Position numbers and translations under genes: made by a program. DNA of 14,694 bases. Source: Bacillota bacterium. Its GTDB lineage: Bacteria; Bacillota; Clostridia; Lachnospirales; Lachnospiraceae. Location of the stretch: positions 1-14,694 of the forward strand of contig JAEWRS010000503.1 of NCBI GenBank assembly GCA_023398855.1, given 5' to 3'. The first letter of the stretch is position 1; each line of letters starts with the position of its first letter. Below the pieces are notes generated by a model. That model was not told the DNA's origin, searched no databases, and was given only the letters and a program-made list of their open reading frames with translations. Positions 6,224 to 13,946 of this stretch are shown here, one piece after another.

Positions 6224-7204
6224 ATGCCTGGTTTTACCACTCACTATCTGTTAGGAGTCAGGGTTTTTAATGACATGCCCAACAGTTACTTAAAGCGTAT
6301 CATATCCAAATACCGCTGGTTATATCAGCTGGGCCTGCAGGGTCCAGATATATTTTTTTACAATATACCAATACTTCGCCACCGGGACTACCGCAACGTA
6401 GGCTCCTATATGCACGAATACCATGTACATGATTTTTTTGTTTCCTGTTTCAATCATTTATCCCAGATTGACTCCAGACAGCAAAGAGAACAGGCCATCT
6501 CCTATATGAGCGGCTACTTCTGTCATTACATCGGAGACTCCATCTGCCACCCTTACGTGTACGGCAGAATCGAATATGACGTAAAAAACTCCGGCAACTA
6601 TCATCACGGACTCCATGCCATGCTGGAAAATGATATTGATGCACTTCTTTTGATGAAATACAAAAAGAAAAGGCCTTCTCAATTTAACCAGGCCGCCACC
6701 ATCTGTCTTAATGGGCAGGAAATGCAGTTCCTGTCCAGCTTTTTATCCGTATGCATCAACGAAGCTTACTACCCATTAAACTACCGGAACAACTTCCGGG
6801 TAACCTCCAAGATGGTATCCCGGTCCATTCTGGCGATGCGCTTAGGCTGCCGGACACTTGCTGATCCCTCCAGCCGCAAAAAGAACAGCATTGAATTTAT
6901 GGAATCCCTTTTTCTTCGCACCCCACTGGCTTCCCGTAAGCTGGTCACTGACATACCACCGGATTCCGTTGTTACATTGAATTTAAATCATGAAACCTGG
7001 TGCAATCCCTGGAACCGGCGCCTTGCCTCCAAGGCCTCCTTTCCAGAGCTCTTTTATCAATCCATGGCCAAATGCGGTGATGTGTTCTATTTGCTGAACG
7101 AAGAGCTCACCTCAACGGTTCCTTTAAAAAGCCTGGACCACAATAAGCTCTTAAAATTGCTTGGCAATTATTCCTACCACAGTGGTCTGTCAGTTGATTC
7201 ATAA
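6224..7204 (+). CDS. Zinc-dependent phospholipase C-family protein
   Basis: A 326-residue protein of the zinc-dependent phospholipase C/S1-P1 nuclease-like fold, which hydrolyses phosphate esters in well-studied members. Ligand candidates appear in family order: H7 (TTHYLLG), D42 (QGPDIFF), H64/H67, then YFCHYIGDSICHP with H101, D105 and H109, and YHHGLHAMLENDID with H128, H131 and E135. The second half (after about 150) is less conserved. No signal peptide is visible, unlike secreted clostridial phospholipases, so a cytoplasmic or otherwise exported role is possible. The start at 6224 has GAGGTG 6 nt upstream. The frame stays open for 59 more codons, but these run through the palindromic element and tandem repeats and lack a ribosome binding site, so they are excluded. 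Substrate is unknown. Confidence 0.82.
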   Translation: MPGFTTHYLLGVRVFNDMPNSYLKRIISKYRWLYQLGLQGPDIFFYNIPILRHRDYRNVGSYMHEYHVHDFFVSCFNHLSQIDSRQQREQAISYMSGYFCHYIGDSICHPYVYGRIEYDVKNSGNYHHGLHAMLENDIDALLLMKYKKKRPSQFNQAATICLNGQEMQFLSSFLSVCINEAYYPLNYRNNFRVTSKMVSRSILAMRLGCRTLADPSSRKKNSIEFMESLFLRTPLASRKLVTDIPPDSVVTLNLNHETWCNPWNRRLASKASFPELFYQSMAKCGDVFYLLNEELTSTVPLKSLDHNKLLKLLGNYSYHSGLSVDS

Positions 7205-7229
7205 CAGGAAATTCATACGTATCAATAAA

Positions 7230-7276
7230 AAACATGGCTGAGGTCCGGTGTTAATACCACTTCCTCATCCATGTTT
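7230..7276. terminator. Bidirectional terminator hairpin between convergent genes
   Basis: AAACATGG-c-TGAGG (7230-7243) pairs with CCTCA-t-CCATGTTT (7263-7276), one mismatch. An A-tract precedes it and a T-rich run (cTTGTTTaT) follows. It lies between the ends of the phospholipase-like gene and the leftward lipoprotein gene and can serve both. Confidence 0.8.
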
Positions 7277-7310
7277 CTTGTTTATCACCTCAGCATAAAG
7301 ACTTTTGGCC

Positions 7311-7889
7311 TTATTCCTGTGCTTGGGTTTCCTCCGTCTCTTCATCTATATCCTGGTCTGCAGCCAAAGGCTCCTTAATCACTGCGCCTTCCCTTGGAAC
7401 AATTTTTTTATCAGATCCCTTAGGGATGTCCATATCCACCAGCCAATACTGTTCTTCATTCATCGCATAGTCCGGCATTACGATAAGCTGCAGGTCATAA
7501 TCCTTAAAAAATCCACCGTATGTGGTATTGCTTGACTTTTCGAAGGAAAAATCCTGCATGGCTACTTCATCATTTAAAAACCGAACCGCTGCATCAGCAA
7601 AAGTGACTGCTTCTTCGGGAGTGGTTCCATCTTTTACAATCAAAGTCAGTGCAAAGCTTTTTTTCTCTTTTTCTGCACTATAATTAATACTTATAGCCAT
7701 AGGATATTCTTCGTTGCCCACAAACTCCTCGTCCATATCATTCCCAATTTGCTGCCAATCCAGAACGATTCCCTGCTGAGTTTCTAAAACAGGCTCTGCA
7801 GGACCTCTGGAAGCAAGAATATTACTTTTTGTACAACCGGTCAGCAACATCATGGATAATGCGCATATCATTAGAGCTTTGTTCTTCAT
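7311..7889 (-). CDS. Small lipoprotein of unknown function with acidic tail
   Basis: A 192-residue predicted lipoprotein starting MKNKALMICALSMMLLTGC. The signal peptide ends in lipobox L-T-G-C with Cys19 as the lipidated residue. The mature part has alternating strand/helix patterns (MAISINYSAEKEKKSFALTL, then TPEEAVTFADAAVRFLNDE) and ends in a Glu/Asp/Gln-rich tail. No catalytic motif is recognised. The start at 7889 is fixed by AAGGAGG 8 nt upstream and the classic lipoprotein N-terminus; the in-frame ATG at 7913 would add eight residues ahead of the signal peptide and has no better site. Similar small lipoproteins occur as single genes in Clostridia. Neighbours (phospholipase-like, BCCT transporter) give no clear functional clue. 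Confidence 0.8.
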   Translation of the reverse strand: MKNKALMICALSMMLLTGCTKSNILASRGPAEPVLETQQGIVLDWQQIGNDMDEEFVGNEEYPMAISINYSAEKEKKSFALTLIVKDGTTPEEAVTFADAAVRFLNDEVAMQDFSFEKSSNTTYGGFFKDYDLQLIVMPDYAMNEEQYWLVDMDIPKGSDKKIVPREGAVIKEPLAADQDIDEETEETQAQE

Positions 7890-7918
7890 TATAATCTCCT
7901 CCTTATCAAACATCTAAC

Positions 7919-7924
7919 ATTATA
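7919..7924 (-). promoter_or_regulatory. -10 element for the small lipoprotein gene
   Basis: TATAAT on the minus strand (7924-7919) lies 30 nt upstream of the start codon. No good -35 is found at 17 nt (TACAAA-like). Position and sequence support it as the -10 box of this gene. Confidence 0.45.
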
Positions 7925-7988
7925 TCGGATGTGCTTCTTTTTTTGTAGTGCTTTAACTAAAATGTCAGAAAATCTTCACATTTAATTC

Positions 7989-8017
7989 TTGCATTTTCTG
8001 GGCATTCATGGTATCAT
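7989..8017 (+). promoter_or_regulatory. Promoter of the BCCT transporter gene
   Basis: TTGCAT (7989-7994), a 17-nt spacer and TATCAT (8012-8017) lie about 52 nt before the start codon at 8070. The spacing is ideal and both boxes are one or two bases from consensus. Confidence 0.65.
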
Positions 8018-8069
8018 GTTCAATATCGATATCAATCTTATATTTTTGAACATACAGGAGGTTACATAC

Positions 8070-9596
8070 ATGGACCACAACGAGAAAAAAGCTTTATTTA
8101 AAAAGCTGGATTGGATAACAACCCTGATTCCTTTTATCATTATCATTCTTTTATGCCTTGTTTTTACCGTAGATCCTGCCGGATCTGCAAATTCTCTGGC
8201 AGCTATCCGTTCATTTTTAGGGGATGAACTGGGAAGCTATTATCTTATCATCGGGCTTTTTACTTTTCTGTGCTCCCTGTATATCGCTTTTTCCAAATAT
8301 GGCACCATTAAGCTGGGGAACCTGGAAAAACCCCAATATTCAAACTTTAAATGGGGCACCATGATGTTTACCGCAGGTCTTGCGGCCGATATCTTATTCT
8401 ATTCTCTTTGTGAATGGATTCTCTATGCAGGAGAACCACATATCACTGATCTGGGGAGCATGCAGGATTGGGCTTCCACTTACCCCCTGTTTCATTGGGG
8501 TCCTATCCCCTGGAGTTTTTATATGGTACTGGCTGCAGCCTTTGGCTTCATGCTCCATGTGAAAAAGAGGACAAAACAAAAATACTCGGAAGCATGCCGC
8601 CCTCTTTTAGGACGTCATGTGGACGGAGTTTGGGGAAAGCTTATTGACTTAGTGGCCGTATTTGCATTATTAGCTGGTACTGCAACCACTTTTTCCCTGG
8701 CAACGCCTCTCCTTTCCATGGCGATCAGCAGGGCAACCGGCCTTCCGGATTCCAGGCTATTGACCATTGCAATCCTGGTTATCATCTGCATCGTTTACAC
8801 GGTTACGGTTTATTACGGCATGAAAGGGATTGCAAAGCTGGCTGCTTCCTGTACCTACTTATTCTTTGGTCTGCTCTTTTATGTGCTGGTCGGCGGAGGG
8901 CAGGCAAGATATACCATAGAGACTGGAATTACAGCAATCGGAAACCTGGCACAGAATTTCATCGGCCTGTCTACCTGGACCGACGCCCTCCGAACCTCTT
9001 CCTTTCCCCAGAGCTGGACCATCTTTTACTGGGCTTACTGGATGGTATGGTGTGTGGCAACCCCCTTCTTTATCGGAACCATCAGCAAAGGACGTACGAT
9101 TAAACAAACCATACTGGGAGGATATATTTTTGGACTTTCCGGAACCTTTACCTCCTTTATTATTTTAGGAAATTACAGCCTTGCGCTCCAGACCAAAGGT
9201 GTGCTTGATGTGTTGGGTATTTATACAGCCACTGGAGACTTGTATCAGACCATCATGGCCATCTTTGAAACCCTGCCCTTTGCAAAGCTTGGACTGATCC
9301 TTTTAGTTCTGACCATGATAGCCTTTTATGCAACCACTTTTGATGCACTGGCTCTGGTTGCTTCCTCCTATTCCTATAAGGAGCTGCCAGAAGATTCGGA
9401 ACCGGATAAGCGTGTAAAACTATTCTGGTCTGTACTTTTAATCCTGTTACCCATTGCTCTTATCTTTTCCGATAATTCCATGGCCAATTTGCAAACGGTT
9501 TCCATCATTGCAGCCTTTCCCATAGGAATTATCATTCTACTTATTGTTTTCAGCTTCTTTAAGGATGCAAAGGAATATTTAAATCATAAAGAATAA
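8070..9596 (+). CDS. BCCT-family quaternary-amine transporter
   Basis: This 508-residue membrane transporter belongs to the betaine/choline/carnitine family. The signature is in segment 8: FYWAYWMVW at 319-327, followed by TISKGRTIK. The aromatic substrate box is kept: HWGPIPWSFY (142-151) matches the W-x4-W-x2-Y pattern of BetP, and W324/W327 match the segment-8 tryptophans. The Gly-rich GMGIG segment of sodium-coupled BetP is replaced by GLAAD (103-107), so coupling may differ. There are no long N- or C-terminal osmosensing tails. AGGAGG 8 nt upstream fixes the start at 8070; the open 27 codons before it overlap the promoter. It is convergent with the licD operon. Substrate is probably choline, betaine, carnitine or a relative, not resolved. 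Confidence 0.9.
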   Translation: MDHNEKKALFKKLDWITTLIPFIIIILLCLVFTVDPAGSANSLAAIRSFLGDELGSYYLIIGLFTFLCSLYIAFSKYGTIKLGNLEKPQYSNFKWGTMMFTAGLAADILFYSLCEWILYAGEPHITDLGSMQDWASTYPLFHWGPIPWSFYMVLAAAFGFMLHVKKRTKQKYSEACRPLLGRHVDGVWGKLIDLVAVFALLAGTATTFSLATPLLSMAISRATGLPDSRLLTIAILVIICIVYTVTVYYGMKGIAKLAASCTYLFFGLLFYVLVGGGQARYTIETGITAIGNLAQNFIGLSTWTDALRTSSFPQSWTIFYWAYWMVWCVATPFFIGTISKGRTIKQTILGGYIFGLSGTFTSFIILGNYSLALQTKGVLDVLGIYTATGDLYQTIMAIFETLPFAKLGLILLVLTMIAFYATTFDALALVASSYSYKELPEDSEPDKRVKLFWSVLLILLPIALIFSDNSMANLQTVSIIAAFPIGIIILLIVFSFFKDAKEYLNHKE

Positions 9597-9620
9597 GACA
9601 ATCATCATAAGCGATAATAA

Positions 9621-9672
9621 AAACAATGCGCATGGAACTGGCTTTTATAAGCCTGCTTCATGCGCATCGTTT
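9621..9672. terminator. Strong bidirectional terminator between BCCT and licD genes
   Basis: AAAC-a-ATGCGCATG (9621-9634) pairs with CATGCGCAT-c-GTTT (9659-9672). An inner GGCTT/AAGCC stem closes on TTAT. A-rich sequence lies on the left and TTTCTATT on the right, so it can end transcripts from both convergent sides. Confidence 0.85.
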
Positions 9673-9728
9673 CTATTGACCGGATATTCGTACCGCTCCA
9701 CCTGACATAACCTGGCAGACACTCTTCC

Positions 9729-10568
9729 TTAATGATATATTTTAATTTCCGTGCTTGAATGAGAAGGAACCCTGTCTTCCTCTGGCGGGAGCTTCCGGTA
9801 ATCCCCGTAAATCCAGGTAAGTACCTCATGCCAACCCTTTGGGGCCATCAGCATCGTATCTTCAAATTCCAGGTCAACAGTTTCTTCACACCACTCCTTT
9901 TTTAAAGTCACATAAAGGTAATCCGGCTGATAGTTACTGTAATACCGAAAACTGCTCTTTCCCTTCCGGTCTTTCACTGCTGCCATGTGCTGCAGTTTTC
10001 TCAGGATTTCCATTGGTACCATTCTTCCAATAAAAGCCAATACCCCGATAATAATTTTATCGACCAGACGATACTTTTTAAAATCCAGACGATACCGGTG
10101 TCCCATAGCCATACCATAGATCAGAGTGTGGAGCAGGCGGGTAAGCACTGAGCTCACCTTGCCTTCAGGCAGTTCATCAATCGTGAATAAATCCACCCAA
10201 AGATGGTTTAGCTTCCCTTCATAGAACTTCATCTCTTCCGTATCCTCGTGAGTCCTGCTGTTCTTATAGATGATTCTGGCCGTAAAGTCATAAAACCCGG
10301 TGCCGCCTCTCAAGTCCTTTGGCTCAAGCAGCTCCATCCCTTGGGGAAGTTCCCTGCGCACCACTTTTAAAAAAGCATCGTAATGGGAACGGGTAAATGC
10401 CACATCCGCATCATCATCCCAGGGAATAAAGCCATGATGCCTTACTGCTCCTAAAAGAGTTCCTGCATCCAGAAGATATTTAATCTTGTATTTCCGGCAG
10501 ATCCGGTCAATCTCTTTTAAAATAGCCAAATTTGCCTGATGTACTTCTGATAAATCATATTCCTTCAT
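9729..10568 (-). CDS. licD: LicD-family phosphotransferase
   Basis: A 279-residue member of the LicD family, nucleotidyltransferase-fold enzymes that transfer phosphocholine or similar phospho-groups to cell-surface glycans. The family signature is complete: LDAGTLLGAVRHHGFIPW followed by DDDAD at residues 33-55, where the Asp cluster binds metal. WVDLFTIDELPEG and the conserved C-terminal W-H-E-V-L-T-W-I-Y-G-D-Y-R-K-L-P pattern also fit. It is last in the minus-strand operon after rfbH and overlaps a possible 28-codon ORF by 14 nt. GAGGAA lies shortly upstream of the ATG. No licA or licC (choline kinase, cytidylyltransferase) is present here, so the transferred group could be phosphocholine, phosphoethanolamine or another. 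The convergent BCCT gene could supply choline. Confidence 0.88.
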   Translation of the reverse strand: MKEYDLSEVHQANLAILKEIDRICRKYKIKYLLDAGTLLGAVRHHGFIPWDDDADVAFTRSHYDAFLKVVRRELPQGMELLEPKDLRGGTGFYDFTARIIYKNSRTHEDTEEMKFYEGKLNHLWVDLFTIDELPEGKVSSVLTRLLHTLIYGMAMGHRYRLDFKKYRLVDKIIIGVLAFIGRMVPMEILRKLQHMAAVKDRKGKSSFRYYSNYQPDYLYVTLKKEWCEETVDLEFEDTMLMAPKGWHEVLTWIYGDYRKLPPEEDRVPSHSSTEIKIYH

Positions 10569-10641
10569 ATTTCCTCTTTCCTTCCCTTGCTATCTGGGCA
10601 TAAAGATATGCCACTGCGTATTTTCCCATCCGGTCCGCCAT
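10555..10641 (-). CDS. Possible 28-residue leader ORF between rfbH and licD
   Basis: An ATG at 10641 lies 8 nt after AGGAG, which itself overlaps the rfbH stop codon. The ORF reads MADRMGKYAVAYLYAQIARE, then GKRKYEGI, and its stop overlaps the licD start by 14 nt, a layout that suits translational coupling. Its second half matches, in the same frame relation, a peptide encoded upstream of rfbH (LYAKIQAGKRK). It could be a true small protein, a coupling leader peptide or a relic of a lost gene. Short length makes any of these uncertain. Confidence 0.3.
   Translation of the reverse strand: MADRMGKYAVAYLYAQIAREGKRKYEGI
10570..10605 (-). repeat. Repeated leader segment, copy upstream of licD
   Basis: On the minus strand CTTTATGC (10605-10598) and AGGAAAGAGGAAA (10582-10570) are identical to blocks upstream of rfbH, separated here by 15 nt and there by 12 nt. 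The one-codon difference fits common descent from a coding segment. The second block also carries the licD ribosome binding site. Confidence 0.5.
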
Positions 10642-10652
10642 TCCCAAGACTC

Positions 10653-11993
10653 CTACAGGCTCAATGCTTCCTTAATGGTCTTTGCCATGAAATCGATCAT
10701 TTCGTCCGTCATTCCAGGATACACGCCTACCCAGAAGGTATCCTCCATGATCCGGTCCGTGTTCGTTAAATTTCCTACGATCCGATACCCTTCCCCGGAC
10801 TGCCTCATCTGGTCAAAGCAGGGGTGTTTTGTTAAATTTCCTGCAAACAGCATTCTTGTCTGGATTCCTCTGGATTCCACATACTGCACCAGCCGGTTCC
10901 TGCTTACCCCTTCCTTGCAGGTTATCAAAAAGCCGAACCAGCTTGGTCTGGAGCCTGGGCATGCCTCAGGAAGAATGAGCTTGTGGGAAACATCCTCAAG
11001 TCCTTTATACAGGCGTTCAAAATTATGGCGCCTTCTCTCCACAAAGGAAGGAAACTTGTCAAGCTGGGCGCAGCCAATTGCGGCCTGCATGTCAGTTGCT
11101 TTTAAATTATAACCGAAATGGGAGTAAACGTATTTATGGTCATAGCCCACAGGAAGCTCTCCGTACTGACGGTCAAACCGATGCCCGCACAGGTTGTCGC
11201 GCCCGGAAGGGCAGACACAATCCCTTCCCCAGTCCCGGAAGGAACGGATTATTTTATTTAACAAGGAATTATTGGTATAAACTGCACCGCCCTCTCCCAT
11301 TGTCATGTGGGGAGGAGGATAAAAGCTGGAGGTGCCTATATCACCGATGGTGCCGGAGAAACGCTCCTCTCCGTCTATGGTATAGGTGGTACCCAGGGCA
11401 TCGCAGTTATCTTCTATAAGCCATAACTGATGCCTGTCGCAAAACGCCTTAACAGCAGCAAGATCAAAGGGATTGCCAAGTGTATGGGCAATCATAACTG
11501 CCTTTGTCTTTTCAGAACGTGCTGCCTCCAGCATTTCCACATTTATATTATACTGCGGGATGGTAACATCCACAAATACGGGAACTGCTCCATACTGGAT
11601 CATGGGGGTAACCGTGGTAGGAAATCCTGCTGCCACTGTGATCACTTCATCTCCGCGCCTGATCTGGCGTTCCTTTAAAAGCGGTGAAGTGAGGGTCATA
11701 AATGCCACCAGATTTGCTGACGAACCGGAATTTACAAGAGAGCAGAACTTAACGCCCAAATACTGCGCCAGCTTTTTCTCAAACTCATCGGTATACCGCC
11801 CGGATGTGAGCCAGAATTCCAGAGAGCTGTCCACCAGGTTCACCATCTCCTGATGATCGTATACGCGGGAAGCGTAGGAAATACGGTCCCCTTCCTTAAA
11901 CGGGTCTTTCTGGTTGTGGTAAGTGCCGCAATATTCCTTTACCAGAGAAAGGATTTCCTCCCGTGCCTCTTTTTCTGTCTTGTTCTCGAACAT
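10653..11993 (-). CDS. rfbH: CDP-6-deoxy-D-xylo-4-hexulose-3-dehydrase (E1, RfbH), altered active site
   Basis: E1 uses pyridoxamine phosphate and a [2Fe-2S] cluster to remove the C3 hydroxyl of CDP-4-keto-6-deoxyglucose on the way to 3,6-dideoxyhexoses. This 446-residue protein has the aminotransferase-like fold and the four E1 cysteines: Cys197 in EDNCDALG, Cys259 and Cys261 in DWGRDCVC, and Cys269 after seven residues (C-x-C-x7-C). The spacing from Cys197 to Cys259 is 61 residues against 57 in Yersinia E1, from a four-residue loop insertion. In the active-site segment SSFYPPPHMTMGEGG the residue aligned with the E1 catalytic His is Pro228, followed by His229. The start at 11993 (MFENKTEKE) fits the family; upstream in-frame starts run into the repeated leader. 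It lies 74 nt after rfbG. Confidence 0.93.
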   Translation of the reverse strand: MFENKTEKEAREEILSLVKEYCGTYHNQKDPFKEGDRISYASRVYDHQEMVNLVDSSLEFWLTSGRYTDEFEKKLAQYLGVKFCSLVNSGSSANLVAFMTLTSPLLKERQIRRGDEVITVAAGFPTTVTPMIQYGAVPVFVDVTIPQYNINVEMLEAARSEKTKAVMIAHTLGNPFDLAAVKAFCDRHQLWLIEDNCDALGTTYTIDGEERFSGTIGDIGTSSFYPPPHMTMGEGGAVYTNNSLLNKIIRSFRDWGRDCVCPSGRDNLCGHRFDRQYGELPVGYDHKYVYSHFGYNLKATDMQAAIGCAQLDKFPSFVERRRHNFERLYKGLEDVSHKLILPEACPGSRPSWFGFLITCKEGVSRNRLVQYVESRGIQTRMLFAGNLTKHPCFDQMRQSGEGYRIVGNLTNTDRIMEDTFWVGVYPGMTDEMIDFMAKTIKEALSL

Positions 11994-12000
11994 TCTATAT

Positions 12001-12033
12001 TTTCCTCTTTCCTGCTTGTATTTTTGCATAAAG
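12001..12033 (-). repeat. Repeated leader segment, copy upstream of rfbH
   Basis: CTTTATGC (12033-12026) and AGGAAAGAGGAAA (12013-12001) on the minus strand match the licD leader. In the corresponding frame it reads LYAKIQAGKRKI then a stop just before the rfbH start, but no ribosome binding site precedes this reading, so it is probably untranslated. Confidence 0.5.
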
Positions 12034-12067
12034 GGATACCCCAAGGGTGCTTCCTTTCAAACTTATC

Positions 12068-13144
12068 TTAATTAAAAAACTCTTTTATCTGCTGTTTCAT
12101 AAATGCCGGCATATCCGCCCCAGCAAAATAGGCTTTGGTCCATTCCACGGTTTTTTCCACCGCCTCCTTTACCCCATACCGGGGATACCAGCCAAAGACC
12201 TTTTTAATCTTGGAGCAGTCCAGCTTTAAAAAGCCGGCCTCATGCGGGCCTCCTTCAAACTTATCGATCCATTTGATCTCCTTGCCCCATGCCTCACAGA
12301 ACAAATCGGCCAGCACTCCGGTTGTCACACAATCCCTGTCATCAGGTCCTACGTTATAATATCCCTGGAACTTTATATCCTCATACTGCTTCATGGCAAT
12401 AGTCATATAAATGGCCAAAGGTTCCAGCACATGCTGATACGGCCTCGTTGAATGGGGATTTCTCACAATAATATCCCGTCCTTCAGCTGCTGCCCTGATG
12501 CAGTCAGGAATGATCCTGTCATTGGCAAAATCTCCTCCTCCAATCACATTGCCCGCACGGGATGTGGAAACAGCCACACGTCCATCGGAAAAAAAGGACT
12601 TGGCATAGCTGTGAGTTACCAATTCGGAGCAGGACTTACTGTTAGAATAAGGATCATAACCATCTAAGGGATCTGTTTCCCTGTATCCATATTCCCATTC
12701 CTTATTTTCATATACTTTATCCGTAGTAACATTTAAGAAGGATCTGACAGAAGGGGTCAGGCGCAGGCATTCCAATACGTTTACCGTTCCCATAACATTT
12801 GTCTCATAGGTATAAACCGGATCCTTATAGGATTCCCTGACAATGGGCTGGGCAGCCAGATGGAACACGATCTCCGGCTCCTCCTGGATAAACACAGATT
12901 TTAAATGCTCCAGGTCCCGCACATCACCGATTATGGAATTCATGACACGGGACAGATCAGCCACTTCAAATAAGCTGGGTTCCATGGGAGGCTTCAGGGA
13001 ATAGCCCGTTACCAATGCCCCCGCCTCAACAAGGAGCTGGGTAAGCCAGGTCCCTTTAAAGCCGGTATGGCCTGTGACCAGGACCTTTTTCCCTTTATAA
13101 AAATCACAAAATTCATTCCACTTGATCCTTGTCCAATTTGTCAT
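12068..13144 (-). CDS. rfbG: CDP-glucose 4,6-dehydratase
   Basis: This short-chain dehydrogenase-type enzyme converts CDP-D-glucose to CDP-4-keto-6-deoxyglucose with bound NAD. The 358-residue protein has the Rossmann loop TGHTGFKG (24-31), the catalytic TTDK (140-143) and the Y-x3-K pair Tyr166/Lys170 in YDPYSNSK. SRAGNVIGGGDFANDRIIPD (about 195-213) and RPYQHVLEPL are typical of CDP-glucose rather than dTDP-glucose dehydratases. The length is normal for RfbG. The start lies one base after the rfbF stop (TGAtATG), with GGGAGA inside the end of rfbF, so translation is coupled. It is the second step of the pathway, between rfbF and rfbH. Confidence 0.95.
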   Translation of the reverse strand: MTNWTRIKWNEFCDFYKGKKVLVTGHTGFKGTWLTQLLVEAGALVTGYSLKPPMEPSLFEVADLSRVMNSIIGDVRDLEHLKSVFIQEEPEIVFHLAAQPIVRESYKDPVYTYETNVMGTVNVLECLRLTPSVRSFLNVTTDKVYENKEWEYGYRETDPLDGYDPYSNSKSCSELVTHSYAKSFFSDGRVAVSTSRAGNVIGGGDFANDRIIPDCIRAAAEGRDIIVRNPHSTRPYQHVLEPLAIYMTIAMKQYEDIKFQGYYNVGPDDRDCVTTGVLADLFCEAWGKEIKWIDKFEGGPHEAGFLKLDCSKIKKVFGWYPRYGVKEAVEKTVEWTKAYFAGADMPAFMKQQIKEFFN

Positions 13145-13145
13145 A

Positions 13146-13922
13146 TCAGTTCTCCCAAATCTTCCATGGTGCCTGCCCGGACTGCCACAAATCTTCCAGC
13201 TTTTTCATTTCCCGCTGGGTGTCCATGCACTGCCAGAAACCGTTGTGATGGAAGCTCATAAGCTGTCCCTCTGCAGCCAGGCTTTGCAGCGGTTCCCTTT
13301 CAAAAACAGTGGAATCATCTTTTAAATAGGAAAAGATTTCTGGATTCAGGACCATAAAGCCCCCGTTGATCAGGCTGTTGTCTGCCTCATCCTTTTCCCG
13401 GAAGGAACGTACCACATCCCCTTCGTCAATATCCAGAACTCCCTTTAACTGGGCGATATTAACAGTGGTCATGGTAGCAGTCTTTCCATGATTCTGATGA
13501 AATTCCAGCAAAGTCTTTAAGTCCACATCGCAGACGCCGTCTCCATAGGTCATCATAAAAGGTTCCTCACCGATGTAGGGCTGAATGCGCTTAATACGGC
13601 CGCCGGTCATGGTATTTAAACCCGTATCCACCAGAGTTACTTTCCATGGTTCCGAATAATTATTATGTACCTCCATCTTATTGTTGGTAAGATCAAAGGT
13701 CACATCGGATGTGTGAAGAAAATAATCCGCAAAAAATTCCTTTACCACATACTGCTTATATCCAAGGCATATGACAAAATCGTGAAAACCGTATTGTGAA
13801 TAATACTTCATAATGTGCCACAAAATAGGCTTTTCCCCGATCTCAATCATTGGCTTTGGCTTCAAATGGCTCTGCTCAGTGATTCTGGTACCAAAGCCTC
13901 CTGCTAATAATACTACTTTCAT
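13146..13922 (-). CDS. rfbF: Glucose-1-phosphate cytidylyltransferase
   Basis: The enzyme makes CDP-glucose from CTP and glucose-1-phosphate, the committed entry to CDP-deoxysugars. The 258-residue protein has the nucleotide loop LAGGFGTR (6-13), KPKPMIEIGEKPILWHIMKY (21-40), typical of RfbF, and the metal-binding region TYGDGVCDVD (125-134). LINGGFMVLNPE and GFWQCMDTQRE in the second half are also family hallmarks. AGGAGG lies 8 nt upstream of the ATG. It is 24 nt after the glycosyltransferase gene and directly coupled to rfbG, within one operon read leftward. Confidence 0.96.
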   Translation of the reverse strand: MKVVLLAGGFGTRITEQSHLKPKPMIEIGEKPILWHIMKYYSQYGFHDFVICLGYKQYVVKEFFADYFLHTSDVTFDLTNNKMEVHNNYSEPWKVTLVDTGLNTMTGGRIKRIQPYIGEEPFMMTYGDGVCDVDLKTLLEFHQNHGKTATMTTVNIAQLKGVLDIDEGDVVRSFREKDEADNSLINGGFMVLNPEIFSYLKDDSTVFEREPLQSLAAEGQLMSFHHNGFWQCMDTQREMKKLEDLWQSGQAPWKIWEN

Positions 13923-13946
13923 TTCTTAATCCTCCTAATCTTCCGT

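Noticed and set aside
7989..8069. Longer start of the BCCT transporter at 7989
   Set aside because: The extension overlaps the -35 and -10 boxes and has no ribosome binding site; AGGAGG supports 8070.
10675..11853. Several plus-strand ORFs of 82-145 codons opposite rfbH
   Set aside because: They are antisense shadows of a firmly identified gene, have no family features and lack ribosome binding sites that would suggest translation.
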